53,231 nt of DNA from Rhodospirillaceae bacterium. Lineage in GTDB: Bacteria > Pseudomonadota > Alphaproteobacteria > SMXQ01. The position numbers were made by a program, and so were the translations under genes. The notes beneath the pieces were generated by a model. It had not been told where the DNA came from. It searched no databases and worked only from the letters and a program-made list of their open reading frames with translations. Numbering within the stretch: position 1 is the first letter of the stretch; each line of letters begins with the position of its first letter. Positions 44,466 through 52,595 of the stretch are shown piece by piece. The DNA is taken from positions 1 to 53,231 of the forward strand of contig CANJIM010000011.1 in NCBI GenBank assembly GCA_947474495.1. The letters run 5' to 3'.

Positions 44466-45455
44466 TCAAAGCTTGAACAATTCGGTGGTCGATTTCGCGA
44501 ACAGGTCGCCCGGCGTCAGCAGGCGCGTCGTCATGCCCTGCTCATAGGCATAGCGCGTCATGGCGTCCAATTCCTTGGCGTTCTCAGTAATACCATAGCG
44601 CCAGAAGTCGCGTCCCATCAAGGCGCGGGCCTTTTCCAATTCGTCGACCGGCCAGGGCAGAGTCGTGAACAAATGGCCGACCTTCTCCATGTCGCGGTAA
44701 CACCATTCCTTCGCTTTCACGAAGGCATTGTAGACGTTCACCGGCAGCCAGGGATGCTTCTCGACCAGCTCTTTCTTAATGCCGACCAGATGCATGATCG
44801 GGAAAATGCCGGTCTTCTTGAAATAAGCTTCCTCGGAGGTTCGGTAATCCGGGAACAGGCGCTGCACGGCGGGGTTCTTGCCGAAGCAAGAGGGCGCGCG
44901 CGCGGTGAGCAGCGCGTCGATCTTGCCCTCGTTCAACAGGCCGGCCAGCGTCTCCGTGTTGTCGATCGGCTTGACCTCGACGCCGCCCGGCAGTTCGAGC
45001 TGCACGAAGGGCGTGCGACCGCCCTCCTCCAAGCCGCCGGTGCGCCATTTGATGTCGGCCGGCTTCACGCCGTATTCGTCCTGCAGGATGCCGCGCATCC
45101 ACAGGCCGACCGTCATCTGATATTCGGGGATGCCGACGATCTTGCCCTTGAGATCGGCCGGGCTTTTGATGCCCTTGTCGGTGCGGATGTAGATCGACGA
45201 ATGGCGGAACATGCGCGACAGGAACACGGGGATCGCCACGAAGGGGCTGCCGGCGCGCGACACTTGCGTCATGTAGCTCGACATCGACAGCTCGCTGACG
45301 TCGAACTCCTGAAACTTGAAGCTGCGGTGGAAGGCTTCCTCAGGCGACATGGCGACGGGATAGACCTCGCAGCCGTCGATGCCGACATTGCCGTCGAACA
45401 GGCGGCGCGTGCGGTCGTAATCGGTGCAGGCGAGGTTGATGCGCACTTTCGTCAT
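44466..45455 (-). CDS. 4,5-dihydroxyphthalate decarboxylase / NMT1-family protein, copy 2
   Basis: 329 residues, the same length and fold as the copy at 36.4 kb, also without signal peptide. It starts VRINLACTDYDRTRRLFDG and has VSELSMSSYM, AIPVFLSRMFRHSSIYI (about 74-90), GIPEYQMTVGLWMRG and a PIMHLVGIKKELVEKHPW segment. It matches the 4,5-dihydroxyphthalate-decarboxylase-like group (ACTDYDRT start, AIPVFxSRMFRH) even better than copy 1. It lies 12 bases after pyrD and 52 before etfB in the minus-strand operon. It is either a decarboxylase or a cytoplasmic binding protein; substrate unknown. Confidence 0.8.
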   Translation of the reverse strand: MTKVRINLACTDYDRTRRLFDGNVGIDGCEVYPVAMSPEEAFHRSFKFQEFDVSELSMSSYMTQVSRAGSPFVAIPVFLSRMFRHSSIYIRTDKGIKSPADLKGKIVGIPEYQMTVGLWMRGILQDEYGVKPADIKWRTGGLEEGGRTPFVQLELPGGVEVKPIDNTETLAGLLNEGKIDALLTARAPSCFGKNPAVQRLFPDYRTSEEAYFKKTGIFPIMHLVGIKKELVEKHPWLPVNVYNAFVKAKEWCYRDMEKVGHLFTTLPWPVDELEKARALMGRDFWRYGITENAKELDAMTRYAYEQGMTTRLLTPGDLFAKSTTELFKL

Positions 45456-45467
45456 GTCTTGTCTGCT

Positions 45468-46541
45468 CTACTTCCGATGATCCGCGCCGACCGCGTCGGC
45501 GACATGTTTGAAGCCATCTTTGCGCAGATGCTCCGCGAGGTCGCGCTTGATGGAAACGACAAGCTCGGGGCCGTAAAACACCAGCGCCGAATAGAGCTGC
45601 ACCAGCGACGCGCCGGCGCGGATGGCACGATAGGCGTCGGTGCCGTTCATGATGCCGCCGCAGCCGACGATGGGAATGAGGCCGCCGACCGCCTTATACA
45701 TCTCGCCGATGCACCAGCGGGCCTTCTCGGTGAGCGGCTTGCCGGAGAGGCCGCCGGCCTCCGGCGCCTCGGGGCTCTTGAGTCCGGCCGGGCGGTCAAT
45801 GGTGGTGTTACCGATGATAAGGCCGTCCACTTTCGTTTGCAGCGCCACTTGGGCGATGTCTTCGATGGCCAGCAGATCGAGATCGGGGCCGACCTTGGCG
45901 AACAGCGGCGGAATTTTTTGGCCGGGCGTCACCGCCTTGGCGCGGGCGGCGAGCACGCGGGTCAGCAGGTCCTGCAATTGCGCACGGCCCTGCAGGCTGC
46001 GCAGGCCCGGCGTGTTGGGCGACGAGATGTTGCAGACGAGATAATCGGCATAGTTGGTGACCGCGGCGATGCCGATGGCGTAATCGGCTGCGCCGTCTTC
46101 CGTCTCGCGGTTCTTACCGACGTTGGCGCCGAAGATGCCCTTGGCGCCTTTCGCCTTGCGCGCCTTCACACGCGCCAGATAGGGCGCCAGGCCGCCGCTG
46201 TTGAAGCCGAGGCGATTGATGACGCCCTCGTCCTCTTCCAGACGGAACAGGCGCGGCTTGGGGTTGCCGGGCTGCGGCTTGGGCGTGACCGTGCCCGCTT
46301 CCGAAAAGCCGAAGCCGAGCGCCAGCATGGCGTCGGGCACTTCCGCGCCCTTGTCGAAGCCGGCGGCGACGCCGACCGGGTTTGGGAAACTGAGGCCCAG
46401 CACCGTGGTCGCCAGAATCGGATCGTCCGGCGTGCGGTTGCTGCCGGCGAGACCGAGCTTGAGGCCGATGATGGCCAGGCGATGGGCCGTCTCTGGCGAG
46501 AACATCGTCAGCAACGGCCGAGCGGTTTTGTAGGAGATCAT
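45468..46541 (-). CDS. pyrD: Dihydroorotate dehydrogenase (quinone), class 2
   Basis: PyrD oxidises dihydroorotate to orotate with FMN, passing electrons to membrane quinone. From the ATG at 46541 it is 357 residues; the upstream open frame is a shadow of coxG. The N-terminal amphipathic membrane-binding helix typical of class 2 is present (residues 1-30), followed by GVAAGFDKGAEVPDAM, GFGFSEAGTVTPKPQPGNPKPRLF, FGANVGKN and NISSPNTPGLR with the catalytic Ser, then GLSGKPLTEKA. It lies in a catabolic-looking operon with pyrC at its head, an odd setting for a biosynthetic gene. Confidence 0.95.
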   Translation of the reverse strand: MISYKTARPLLTMFSPETAHRLAIIGLKLGLAGSNRTPDDPILATTVLGLSFPNPVGVAAGFDKGAEVPDAMLALGFGFSEAGTVTPKPQPGNPKPRLFRLEEDEGVINRLGFNSGGLAPYLARVKARKAKGAKGIFGANVGKNRETEDGAADYAIGIAAVTNYADYLVCNISSPNTPGLRSLQGRAQLQDLLTRVLAARAKAVTPGQKIPPLFAKVGPDLDLLAIEDIAQVALQTKVDGLIIGNTTIDRPAGLKSPEAPEAGGLSGKPLTEKARWCIGEMYKAVGGLIPIVGCGGIMNGTDAYRAIRAGASLVQLYSALVFYGPELVVSIKRDLAEHLRKDGFKHVADAVGADHRK

Positions 46542-46561
46542 CGGCGGGACCTTCGTGATGC

Positions 46562-47176
46562 TCAGGCTTTGCGCCCAAGCGCACGCAAGATAGCGTTCCG
46601 CAGCGCCCTGAAAAACAAGGAAAAGCCGGAAATCGGCTTGGCCTGGGGCGGTGCCGTGCGGATCGGCTGCGGCGCCGCTTCGCCGGTGGCAATGGGCTGG
46701 GCCGAGGCAGCATTGGCGGCCTGATCGGCGGCCAGCATGGCCTTCAGGTTGCCCGCGAACTGGCCGACCATCATCGAGGCCATGTCCTGGATCATGCCAG
46801 CGCCGCGGCCATATTGGGCGACCGCGCCCGACAGCATGAGGTTGGTATGAATCAGCACCTTGGAGCCTTCCGGCGCCGCTTCCAGATGGAAGTCCGCCGT
46901 GGCGTTGGCGCCGCCGCGGCCCTTGGAATCGGTGCCTGAGGCCTTCACGCGCGCCGTCTGCGCCGCGTCGTTGATGTCCTCGAACTTGACCTGACCGGCG
47001 AACGACAACGCGACCGGGCCGAGCTTCACGGCGATCTTGCCCTTGTAGGTGGTGGGGTCGACCACCTGGGTGAGTTCGGCGCCAGGCATGCAGGGGGCGA
47101 TGCGTTCGATATCCATCAGCACCTTCCACGCGTCGGCAGGCGGCAGCGGGACTGTGAACGAGGTATCGAACTCCAT
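46562..47176 (-). CDS. coxG: CoxG-like SRPBCC-domain protein
   Basis: 204 residues: an N-terminal START/SRPBCC domain (about 1-145; starting FDTSFTVPLPPADAWKVL, with IAPCMPGAEL) and an Ala/Pro/Gln-rich linker to a C-terminal amphipathic/hydrophobic helix (FSLFFRALRNAILRALG) that probably anchors it at the membrane. In Afipia (Oligotropha) CoxG recruits CO dehydrogenase to the cytoplasmic membrane. Here it probably does the same for the molybdenum hydroxylase encoded at 38.9-42.6 kb, although it lies in a different, oppositely oriented operon between the amidase and pyrD. The start has GGAG upstream. Confidence 0.9.
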   Translation of the reverse strand: MEFDTSFTVPLPPADAWKVLMDIERIAPCMPGAELTQVVDPTTYKGKIAVKLGPVALSFAGQVKFEDINDAAQTARVKASGTDSKGRGGANATADFHLEAAPEGSKVLIHTNLMLSGAVAQYGRGAGMIQDMASMMVGQFAGNLKAMLAADQAANAASAQPIATGEAAPQPIRTAPPQAKPISGFSLFFRALRNAILRALGRKA

Positions 47177-47192
47177 AACGCGGGCTCCGGAA

Positions 47193-48509
47193 TTAAGGCG
47201 TGGTCACGCCGAGCGTTGTAACGCCGAGGATCTGGGCCACCCAGCGCGAGGCGGCGAACAGCTTGGCGTCTTGCCACATGGGGGCGATGAGCTGGATGGA
47301 GACCGGCAGGCCGTGCGGGCCCTTGTGCGTCGGCAGGCTCATGCTCGGCGCGTGCAGCATCGTCCAGAAGGATTGGAAGCGCGTGTCGCCGGTCCAGGCC
47401 AGACCTTCCGGCGCTTCGCCCGGCACGCAGGGCGCGAGGAGAATGTCGTAGTCGGCGATGATCCCATTGAGCAACGCGCGGCAATCGGCGGTGGTGCGCG
47501 CCGCCCACAGATAGTCGTCGTAGCTCATCGCCTGGCCCTTGCGGACGATCTCGGCGAGCTTGGGGCTGATCTTGTCGGCGTGATGGGCCCATTCGACGGC
47601 CATGGAGCGCGCGCGCTCGTAATTGTTGATGCCGTCGCGCGCTTCGGCGAGCGCCTCGAAATCCTTCGGCAGCTTCAACTCGGAGACTTGCGCGCCGGCT
47701 TGCGCCAGACGCGCGGCCGCGTCTTCCACCGCCTCGACGGTGGCGGGATCGGCGGTGGTCCACAGCGGCGTGCGGCACAGGCCGATGCGCGGCTTGGGCA
47801 GCGTCGCATCGGACGGCTTGCGGTTGAGCAGCGCGGCGGCAACCAGCTCAACCGAATCGATGTCGCGGCCGAGCAAGCCGATAGTGTCGAGCGTTTCAGC
47901 GGCGAGTTTGAGCCCGGCCCGGCTGACGCCGCCATAGGTCGGCTTGTAGCCGACGATGCCGCAGAAGGATGACGGGCGATGGATCGAGCCGCCGGTCTGG
48001 GTACCGAAGGCGATGGGACACATGCCGGCGGCGACGGCGGCGGCCGAGCCGCTGCTGGAACCGCCCGGCGTGCGCGAGGGCGAGAATGGATTGGTCGTCG
48101 GACCGGCGGTGACGCCGGCAAATTCGGCGGTCACCGTCTTGCCGAGCATCAGGGCGCCCTGCCCGCGCAGCTGCGCGACGGACGCCGCGTCGATGGCGGG
48201 ACGATGGCCCTTGTAGATCACCGAGCCCATTTCCGTGGGCATGTCGGCGGTGTCGAGCACGTCCTTCACGCCGATCGGCAGGCCGTGCAGCGCGCCCTTC
48301 GTGCCGGCTTTATCGAGCGCCTTGGCTTGGCGTAACACGAGGTCGGGATCGAAGAAGGCCCAAGCCTGCAGGACCGGCTCGCGCGCCGCGATTGTCTCGA
48401 TGCAGCTTTTGGCGACGGCCTCGACGGTGAGATCACCCGCGCCCACGCGGCGCACGATCTCGCGCGCGGATAGCGCGGAGATCGCAGCCGATGTGGTCGC
48501 GGTGGTCAC
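47193..48509 (-). CDS. Amidase-signature family hydrolase
   Basis: 438 residues from a GTG at 48509, four bases after the stop of the flavoprotein gene. The Ser-cisSer-Lys catalytic triad is K82 (GVKDV), S151 (PGGSSSG) and S175 (TGGSIHRPS), with the standard 69- and 24-residue spacings. The usual Arg after GGSI is His-Arg here, a small variation. Such enzymes hydrolyse carboxamides, ureas or carbamates in the cytoplasm (GatA, by contrast, would be near gatB/C, which are absent). Its neighbours suggest it cleaves an amide intermediate of the imported compound; the substrate is unknown. Confidence 0.9.
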   Translation of the reverse strand: MTTATTSAAISALSAREIVRRVGAGDLTVEAVAKSCIETIAAREPVLQAWAFFDPDLVLRQAKALDKAGTKGALHGLPIGVKDVLDTADMPTEMGSVIYKGHRPAIDAASVAQLRGQGALMLGKTVTAEFAGVTAGPTTNPFSPSRTPGGSSSGSAAAVAAGMCPIAFGTQTGGSIHRPSSFCGIVGYKPTYGGVSRAGLKLAAETLDTIGLLGRDIDSVELVAAALLNRKPSDATLPKPRIGLCRTPLWTTADPATVEAVEDAAARLAQAGAQVSELKLPKDFEALAEARDGINNYERARSMAVEWAHHADKISPKLAEIVRKGQAMSYDDYLWAARTTADCRALLNGIIADYDILLAPCVPGEAPEGLAWTGDTRFQSFWTMLHAPSMSLPTHKGPHGLPVSIQLIAPMWQDAKLFAASRWVAQILGVTTLGVTTP

Positions 48510-48513
48510 GCGA

Positions 48514-49998
48514 TTAGGACTTCGCGGCCTGGCCGGCCGAGGTGCCGGCGATGCGGCCGAACACGGAGCCAGAGGTGAGGCCCGAGCCGCCCGGATAGTT
48601 GAAGTAGAACAGGCCGCCGACCATCTCGCCCGCCGCATAGAGGCCGGGGATGGGCTGCATGTCCATGTTCATCACTTCGCCGTCGGTGGTGATGCGCACG
48701 CCGCCGAAGGTGAAGGTGATGCCGCAGGTGACGGCATAGGCTTCGAACGGACCTTCGTCGATCGTGTTGGCCCAGTTGGTCTTGTTGATCGGCAAGCCCT
48801 TGGTGCCGCGGCCGTCCTTGATGTTCGGGTTGAAGGTTTTGTCCTTCTGCACCGCCGCGTTGTAATCCTTCACGGTCTTCAAGAACTCTTCGGCATTGAC
48901 GCCTTCGAGCTTCGAGGCGAGCTCCTCGATGGTGTTGGCTCGCACCTTGGTGACCTGCTTGATCTTATATTCGTCGCGCAGCATCGGGATGATCTTGCTG
49001 TCGAAGATCTGCCAGGCAAACTGGCCCGGCTGCTCGAGCACCATGCGGCCGTACTTGGCGTAGGTGTAGTTGCGGAAGTCCGCGCCTTCGTCGAGGAAAC
49101 GCTTGCCGGTAGCGTTGACCATGATCGACAGCGGATAGGAGTATTTCTGGAACTGGTCGCCGACGGCGAGATCGCCGAATTCCGGCGCGTTCAATTCCCA
49201 ACCCACCGCATGACAACCCGACCACTGGCCGTAGGGGCTGGCGCCGATGCCGAGCGCCATGTTCAGGCCGTCGCCCTGGTTGAAGCGCGAGCCGCGCACC
49301 TTCGCCACGTCCCAGCCGGGGCCGAGATAGCGCGTGCGCATTTCGGTGTTGGCTTCAAAGCCGCCGCAGGCGAGCACGACCGACTTGGCCTTCATCTCTT
49401 CGACTTTACCGTTACGGCGCACTTTGACGCCGGAGACGCGCAGGCCGTCATAGATCAATTCGAGCACGCGGGTCTCGTACATCACCTCGACGCCGTTCTT
49501 CTTGGCCGAGGCGGTCCACATATCGACGAGGCCGGGGCCGCCGCCGACGGCTTCAAGCGTCAAGCCGCCCCAGAACTTGAACTTGCCGTCGATCTTGTAA
49601 GCCTGGCGGCCGAAGATCGGCACGAAGCGGATGCCGTTGCTCTGCATCCACTTGAGGGCGTCGAAGCTCTTGGTCACCAGCAGCTCGACCAGATTGGGGT
49701 CCGAGCGGTACTGGGTGACGCGCGCCATGTCGTCGAAGAACTGGTCCTGCGTATAGGTGCCGAAGTCGCTGTTGGCGACTTCCTGGTCGGACAAGTCCGG
49801 CACCAAGGAACGAATATCGTCGACGCCGTTATAGACGACGCGCATGGCGCCCGAGGTGAAGCGGGTGTTGCCGCCGCACTCGTCTTCGGGGGCTGCCTCG
49901 ACAATGCGCACCGTGGCGCCCTGCTCCTTGGCGGCGATGGCTGCGCAAAAAGCGGCGTTGCCGCCGCCGACCACGATCACGTCAACTTGGTCCGTCAT
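48514..49998 (-). CDS. FAD-dependent dehydrogenase (tricarballylate dehydrogenase / fumarate reductase-like)
   Basis: A 494-residue flavoprotein of the succinate dehydrogenase/fumarate reductase family. The FAD Rossmann motif VVGGGNAAFCAAIAA lies near 9-23, with GGNTRFTSGAMR soon after; the C-terminal FAD/catalytic part reads GPFEAYAVTCGITFTFGGV and GLYAAGEMVGGLFYFNYPGGSG. The GGGNAA variant and overall layout resemble TcuA, which oxidises tricarballylate to cis-aconitate. No TcuB-like iron-sulphur/haem partner is present; the etfBA genes at the end of the operon could take its electrons. No signal peptide; good GGAAGGA ribosome site. The substrate may be a polycarboxylate brought in by the TTT transporters. 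Confidence 0.85.
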   Translation of the reverse strand: MTDQVDVIVVGGGNAAFCAAIAAKEQGATVRIVEAAPEDECGGNTRFTSGAMRVVYNGVDDIRSLVPDLSDQEVANSDFGTYTQDQFFDDMARVTQYRSDPNLVELLVTKSFDALKWMQSNGIRFVPIFGRQAYKIDGKFKFWGGLTLEAVGGGPGLVDMWTASAKKNGVEVMYETRVLELIYDGLRVSGVKVRRNGKVEEMKAKSVVLACGGFEANTEMRTRYLGPGWDVAKVRGSRFNQGDGLNMALGIGASPYGQWSGCHAVGWELNAPEFGDLAVGDQFQKYSYPLSIMVNATGKRFLDEGADFRNYTYAKYGRMVLEQPGQFAWQIFDSKIIPMLRDEYKIKQVTKVRANTIEELASKLEGVNAEEFLKTVKDYNAAVQKDKTFNPNIKDGRGTKGLPINKTNWANTIDEGPFEAYAVTCGITFTFGGVRITTDGEVMNMDMQPIPGLYAAGEMVGGLFYFNYPGGSGLTSGSVFGRIAGTSAGQAAKS

Positions 49999-50087
49999 GT
50001 CTTCCTTCCCGTGCCGGTATTGCGCCGGCTTGTCAAAGTCACGTCCGGCAGCGCGTTGGGGCGCCGCAGGCTCCCTACTCTACTCGA

Positions 50088-51173
50088 TCACTTGCAACCA
50101 CAAGTGGCGGTGTGGACATGCGCCAGCTTGCGCGCCACCACCTTCCACTCGATCTTTTCGCCGCCGCGATAGATCAGCGCCTTCTCTTCCGGGCCGTCGA
50201 CCTTCATCTCTTCCGGCGCGGTCCATTCCTCGGTGCCGAGCGTGATGGTATCTTCATTCGGCTCCAGGCCGTAATGCTTCGGACCGTTCAGGCTGGCGAA
50301 CATCTCGAGCTTGTCGAGCTTGCCTTCCTTGGCAAAGGTCTTGGCGTAGCTCTCGATGGCGACCGGTGCGTTGAACAGGCCCGCCGCGCCCGTGACGGCG
50401 AGTTTCTTCGCCACCGCATGGGGCGCCGAATCGGTGCCGAGCCAGAACTTGCCGTCGCCCGAGGTGGCGGCCTCGACCAGCGCCTTGCGGTCGTCCTCGG
50501 TCTTGATGACCGGCATGCAATACATGTAGGGCTTCAAACCCCAGCCGAGCCAGTCGGTGCGGTTGAGCAGCAGATGGTACGGCGTGATGGTGCCGCCGAG
50601 CTGCGGCGACATCTCGCGCACGAAATCGACGCCGATGCGCGACGATACATGCTCGAGCACGACCTTCAGCTTGGGGAAGGCTTTGAGGAGCGGCGTCAGG
50701 CGTCGCTCGATGAACACGGCTTCGCGGTCAAAGATGTCGACTTCGGGATCGACTTCCTCGCCGTGGATCAGCAGCGTCATGCCAATCTTCTCCATCCGCT
50801 CGAAGACCTTCCAGGCCTTGCGGATGTCGGTGACGCCGTAGGTCGAATTGGTGGTAGCGTTGGCCGGATAGAGCTTCACCGCGGTGAAGACCTTGTCCTT
50901 GAAACCGATCTCGACCTCGTTGGGGTCAGTGTCATCGGTCAGGTAGCAGGTCATCAACGGCTTGAAATTCGAGCCTTCCGGCAGCGCCGCCATGATGCGC
51001 TCGCGATAGGCGATCGCGTCCTTCACATTGAGGACCGGCGGCAGCAAGTTCGGCATGATGATCGCGCGGCCGAAATTATGCGCCGTGAAGGGCAACGCGG
51101 CCTTGAGCATGGCGCCATCGCGCACATGCAGGTGCCAATCGTCGGGTTTGCGGATAGTGATGGACTGGGTCAT
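50088..51173 (-). CDS. pyrC: Dihydroorotase, class II
   Basis: PyrC closes carbamoyl-aspartate to dihydroorotate in pyrimidine synthesis. The 361-residue protein has all zinc-site residues in E. coli PyrC-like positions: H14 and H16 (WHLHVRDG), the lysine to be carbamylated K100 (FTAVKLYPANATTNS), H137 (LIHGE), H175 (LEHVSS) and D248 (LGTDSAPH). It ends in HTATCGCK with two cysteines. It is the first gene of the minus-strand operon, downstream of a large inverted repeat. A catabolic cyclic-amidase role is conceivable given the operon, but the sequence fits true PyrC. Confidence 0.95.
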   Translation of the reverse strand: MTQSITIRKPDDWHLHVRDGAMLKAALPFTAHNFGRAIIMPNLLPPVLNVKDAIAYRERIMAALPEGSNFKPLMTCYLTDDTDPNEVEIGFKDKVFTAVKLYPANATTNSTYGVTDIRKAWKVFERMEKIGMTLLIHGEEVDPEVDIFDREAVFIERRLTPLLKAFPKLKVVLEHVSSRIGVDFVREMSPQLGGTITPYHLLLNRTDWLGWGLKPYMYCMPVIKTEDDRKALVEAATSGDGKFWLGTDSAPHAVAKKLAVTGAAGLFNAPVAIESYAKTFAKEGKLDKLEMFASLNGPKHYGLEPNEDTITLGTEEWTAPEEMKVDGPEEKALIYRGGEKIEWKVVARKLAHVHTATCGCK

Positions 51174-51472
51174 TGGAAAATCCCGTTAGTCAGCGACAGC
51201 CGGGCTGGACTGGGGTGGTCTGAGCCGAGGCGAAAATTGCGGCCGCCATTGGGAGACATCCTGTAAAGGGTGAACCAAAGTCGTGGGAGGATTAAGCCCC
51301 TCCACTGTCCTAAAATCAATAACTTTTCCCAATTTTAGTACAGTCGGTAGAAAATAGCGCAGTACGTCCGGCGCGGGTAACTTCCTAACTCGGAGCCCCT
51401 AAAAAACCGAGCGGCCCCAGAACTCCCTCCCTTTTCCACCCTTTCGGACGGAAGCAAGACCGGGCGGCCGCT
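51174..51472. other. Intergenic region upstream of pyrC
   Basis: About 300 bases between the XRE regulator stop and pyrC, AT-rich at 51.30-51.36 kb, holding the presumed promoter of the pyrC operon and the large inverted repeat listed separately. No gene recognised. Confidence 0.5.
51304..51344. promoter_or_regulatory. Large inverted repeat upstream of the pyrC operon
   Basis: Arms ACTGTCCTAAAAT and ATTTTAGTACAGT (12 of 13 positions complementary) are separated by 15 bases. It lies about 130 bases upstream of pyrC in an AT-rich stretch. It is not followed by a T run, so an operator is more likely than a terminator. The XRE regulator encoded just upstream is a candidate binder. Confidence 0.5.
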
Positions 51473-52357
51473 TTAGGTTTCGTGGCGCTGCATCATCTCA
51501 CGCAGATATTCGGCGGCCTGGGCACCCTTCAGAGCTCGCTTCCACATCTGGTCCACCGCCTTGTGATGCAAGCTCAGAGCCTCGGGCGCCGAGGTGATCA
51601 TGGCAACGCCGACACGCACGTTCGGCTGCTCGCCGAGGCGGAACGGGCTGACGGTCAGCACCTGACGATCGGGCTGACGGAAGATCTGGAAACCCGTGTG
51701 CGGCAAGGTGTCGGGCACGATGCCGATCTGCACGCCGATCGGTTCGTTCTCGACCACCTCGGCGAAATGAGCGACTTCGGCGCGCGCCAGCTCGCGGCGC
51801 TCGCGCTGTACCTTTGCCGGCAGATCGTGCCGACCGACCAAGCCATTGCGCAGGAAACGGTCAACTTCCGAGGCGGCGATCAGATTGACCACGCCGGGCT
51901 GGCGCTTGCGGTAGCTGTCGCGGCGCTGCTGCAGGATGTTCATGATGTCGCCGACTTCAGTGAGGGCGCGGGCGCGATCCTCCAGGGTTTCCGGGATGCT
52001 CTCCTCGAGCACCTTGGCGAGGGTCGCGACGAACTTGTCGGAGCCGAGCAGCGACGAGATCGGGCCGGCGAGCACGACGATATGTTCGGCGTTCTCCTCG
52101 ATCTGGCGCATACGCTCGAAATAGCTAACGGCCGAGGCGACATATTCGACGCCGACGCCGAGCAGCGTCGGCACCGAGACATTGAGCATCTCGGCGAGCT
52201 TCTCCAGGGTGTCAATCTTGGCCAGCTCGCCCTTCTCGAAGCGATAGAGCGCCGTGCGCGAAATGCCGATGCGCTTGGCGATCTCCTCGGCCGACAGCCC
52301 AGAGCCGAGACGGAAGGCCTTGAGGCGATTGCCGATGTCGTCGAACCGAATGGCCAT
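51473..52357 (-). CDS. XRE-family transcriptional regulator
   Basis: 294 residues from the ATG at 52357 (GGGAG upstream; a TTG at 52414 is an alternative). The N-terminal helix-turn-helix is about residues 8-62 (LSAEEIAKRIGISRTALYRFEKGELAKIDTLEKLAEMLNVS). The remaining about 230 residues form a domain I do not recognise, perhaps a ligand-binding one, containing ENAEHIVVLAG and a basic RQPGVVNLIAASEVDRFLR stretch. It lies between the second UbiD gene and pyrC and could control either, or itself. Two direct repeats precede its start. Confidence 0.87.
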   Translation of the reverse strand: MAIRFDDIGNRLKAFRLGSGLSAEEIAKRIGISRTALYRFEKGELAKIDTLEKLAEMLNVSVPTLLGVGVEYVASAVSYFERMRQIEENAEHIVVLAGPISSLLGSDKFVATLAKVLEESIPETLEDRARALTEVGDIMNILQQRRDSYRKRQPGVVNLIAASEVDRFLRNGLVGRHDLPAKVQRERRELARAEVAHFAEVVENEPIGVQIGIVPDTLPHTGFQIFRQPDRQVLTVSPFRLGEQPNVRVGVAMITSAPEALSLHHKAVDQMWKRALKGAQAAEYLREMMQRHET

Positions 52358-52400
52358 GATGCGCGCCGCTCCCTGAATGCCGAAATCGTCCCGATTGAAC

Positions 52401-52470
52401 CTTTTTTGGGACAACGAACGATACTCCGCGACGGATAGCCATTCCCCGGAAAAAATAACTCTTTTTGGGA
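52401..52470. repeat. Direct repeat CTTTTTTGGGA / CTTTTTGGGA upstream of the XRE gene
   Basis: Two near-identical T-tract-plus-GGGA elements, at 52401-52411 and 52461-52470, spaced about 60 bases (roughly six helical turns) apart in the promoter region of the regulator. Possible autoregulatory sites; function inferred from position only. Confidence 0.35.
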
Positions 52471-52517
52471 TTCTTCCTGTGGAAAGCGTGGATAAAGATA
52501 AATCCGCGCCAAAACGG

Positions 52518-52550
52518 CAACGGCCGCCCTTTTGAGGGGGCGGCCGTTAC
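52518..52550 (-). terminator. Probable terminator of the second UbiD-family gene
   Basis: AACGGCCGCCC / GGGCGGCCGTT hairpin with a 10-base region between the arms, about 45 bases past the decarboxylase stop on the minus strand. The following T tract is weak. Confidence 0.6.
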
Positions 52551-52595
52551 GCAATGCGCAATTCGGGACGGTTATCGGTCCATCCCCGCATCTCG

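Noticed and set aside
43872-46724. A 950-residue plus-strand open frame opposite etfB, the decarboxylase-like gene and pyrD
   Set aside because: It spans three confidently identified minus-strand genes and their gaps; a result of high GC content rather than a giant gene.
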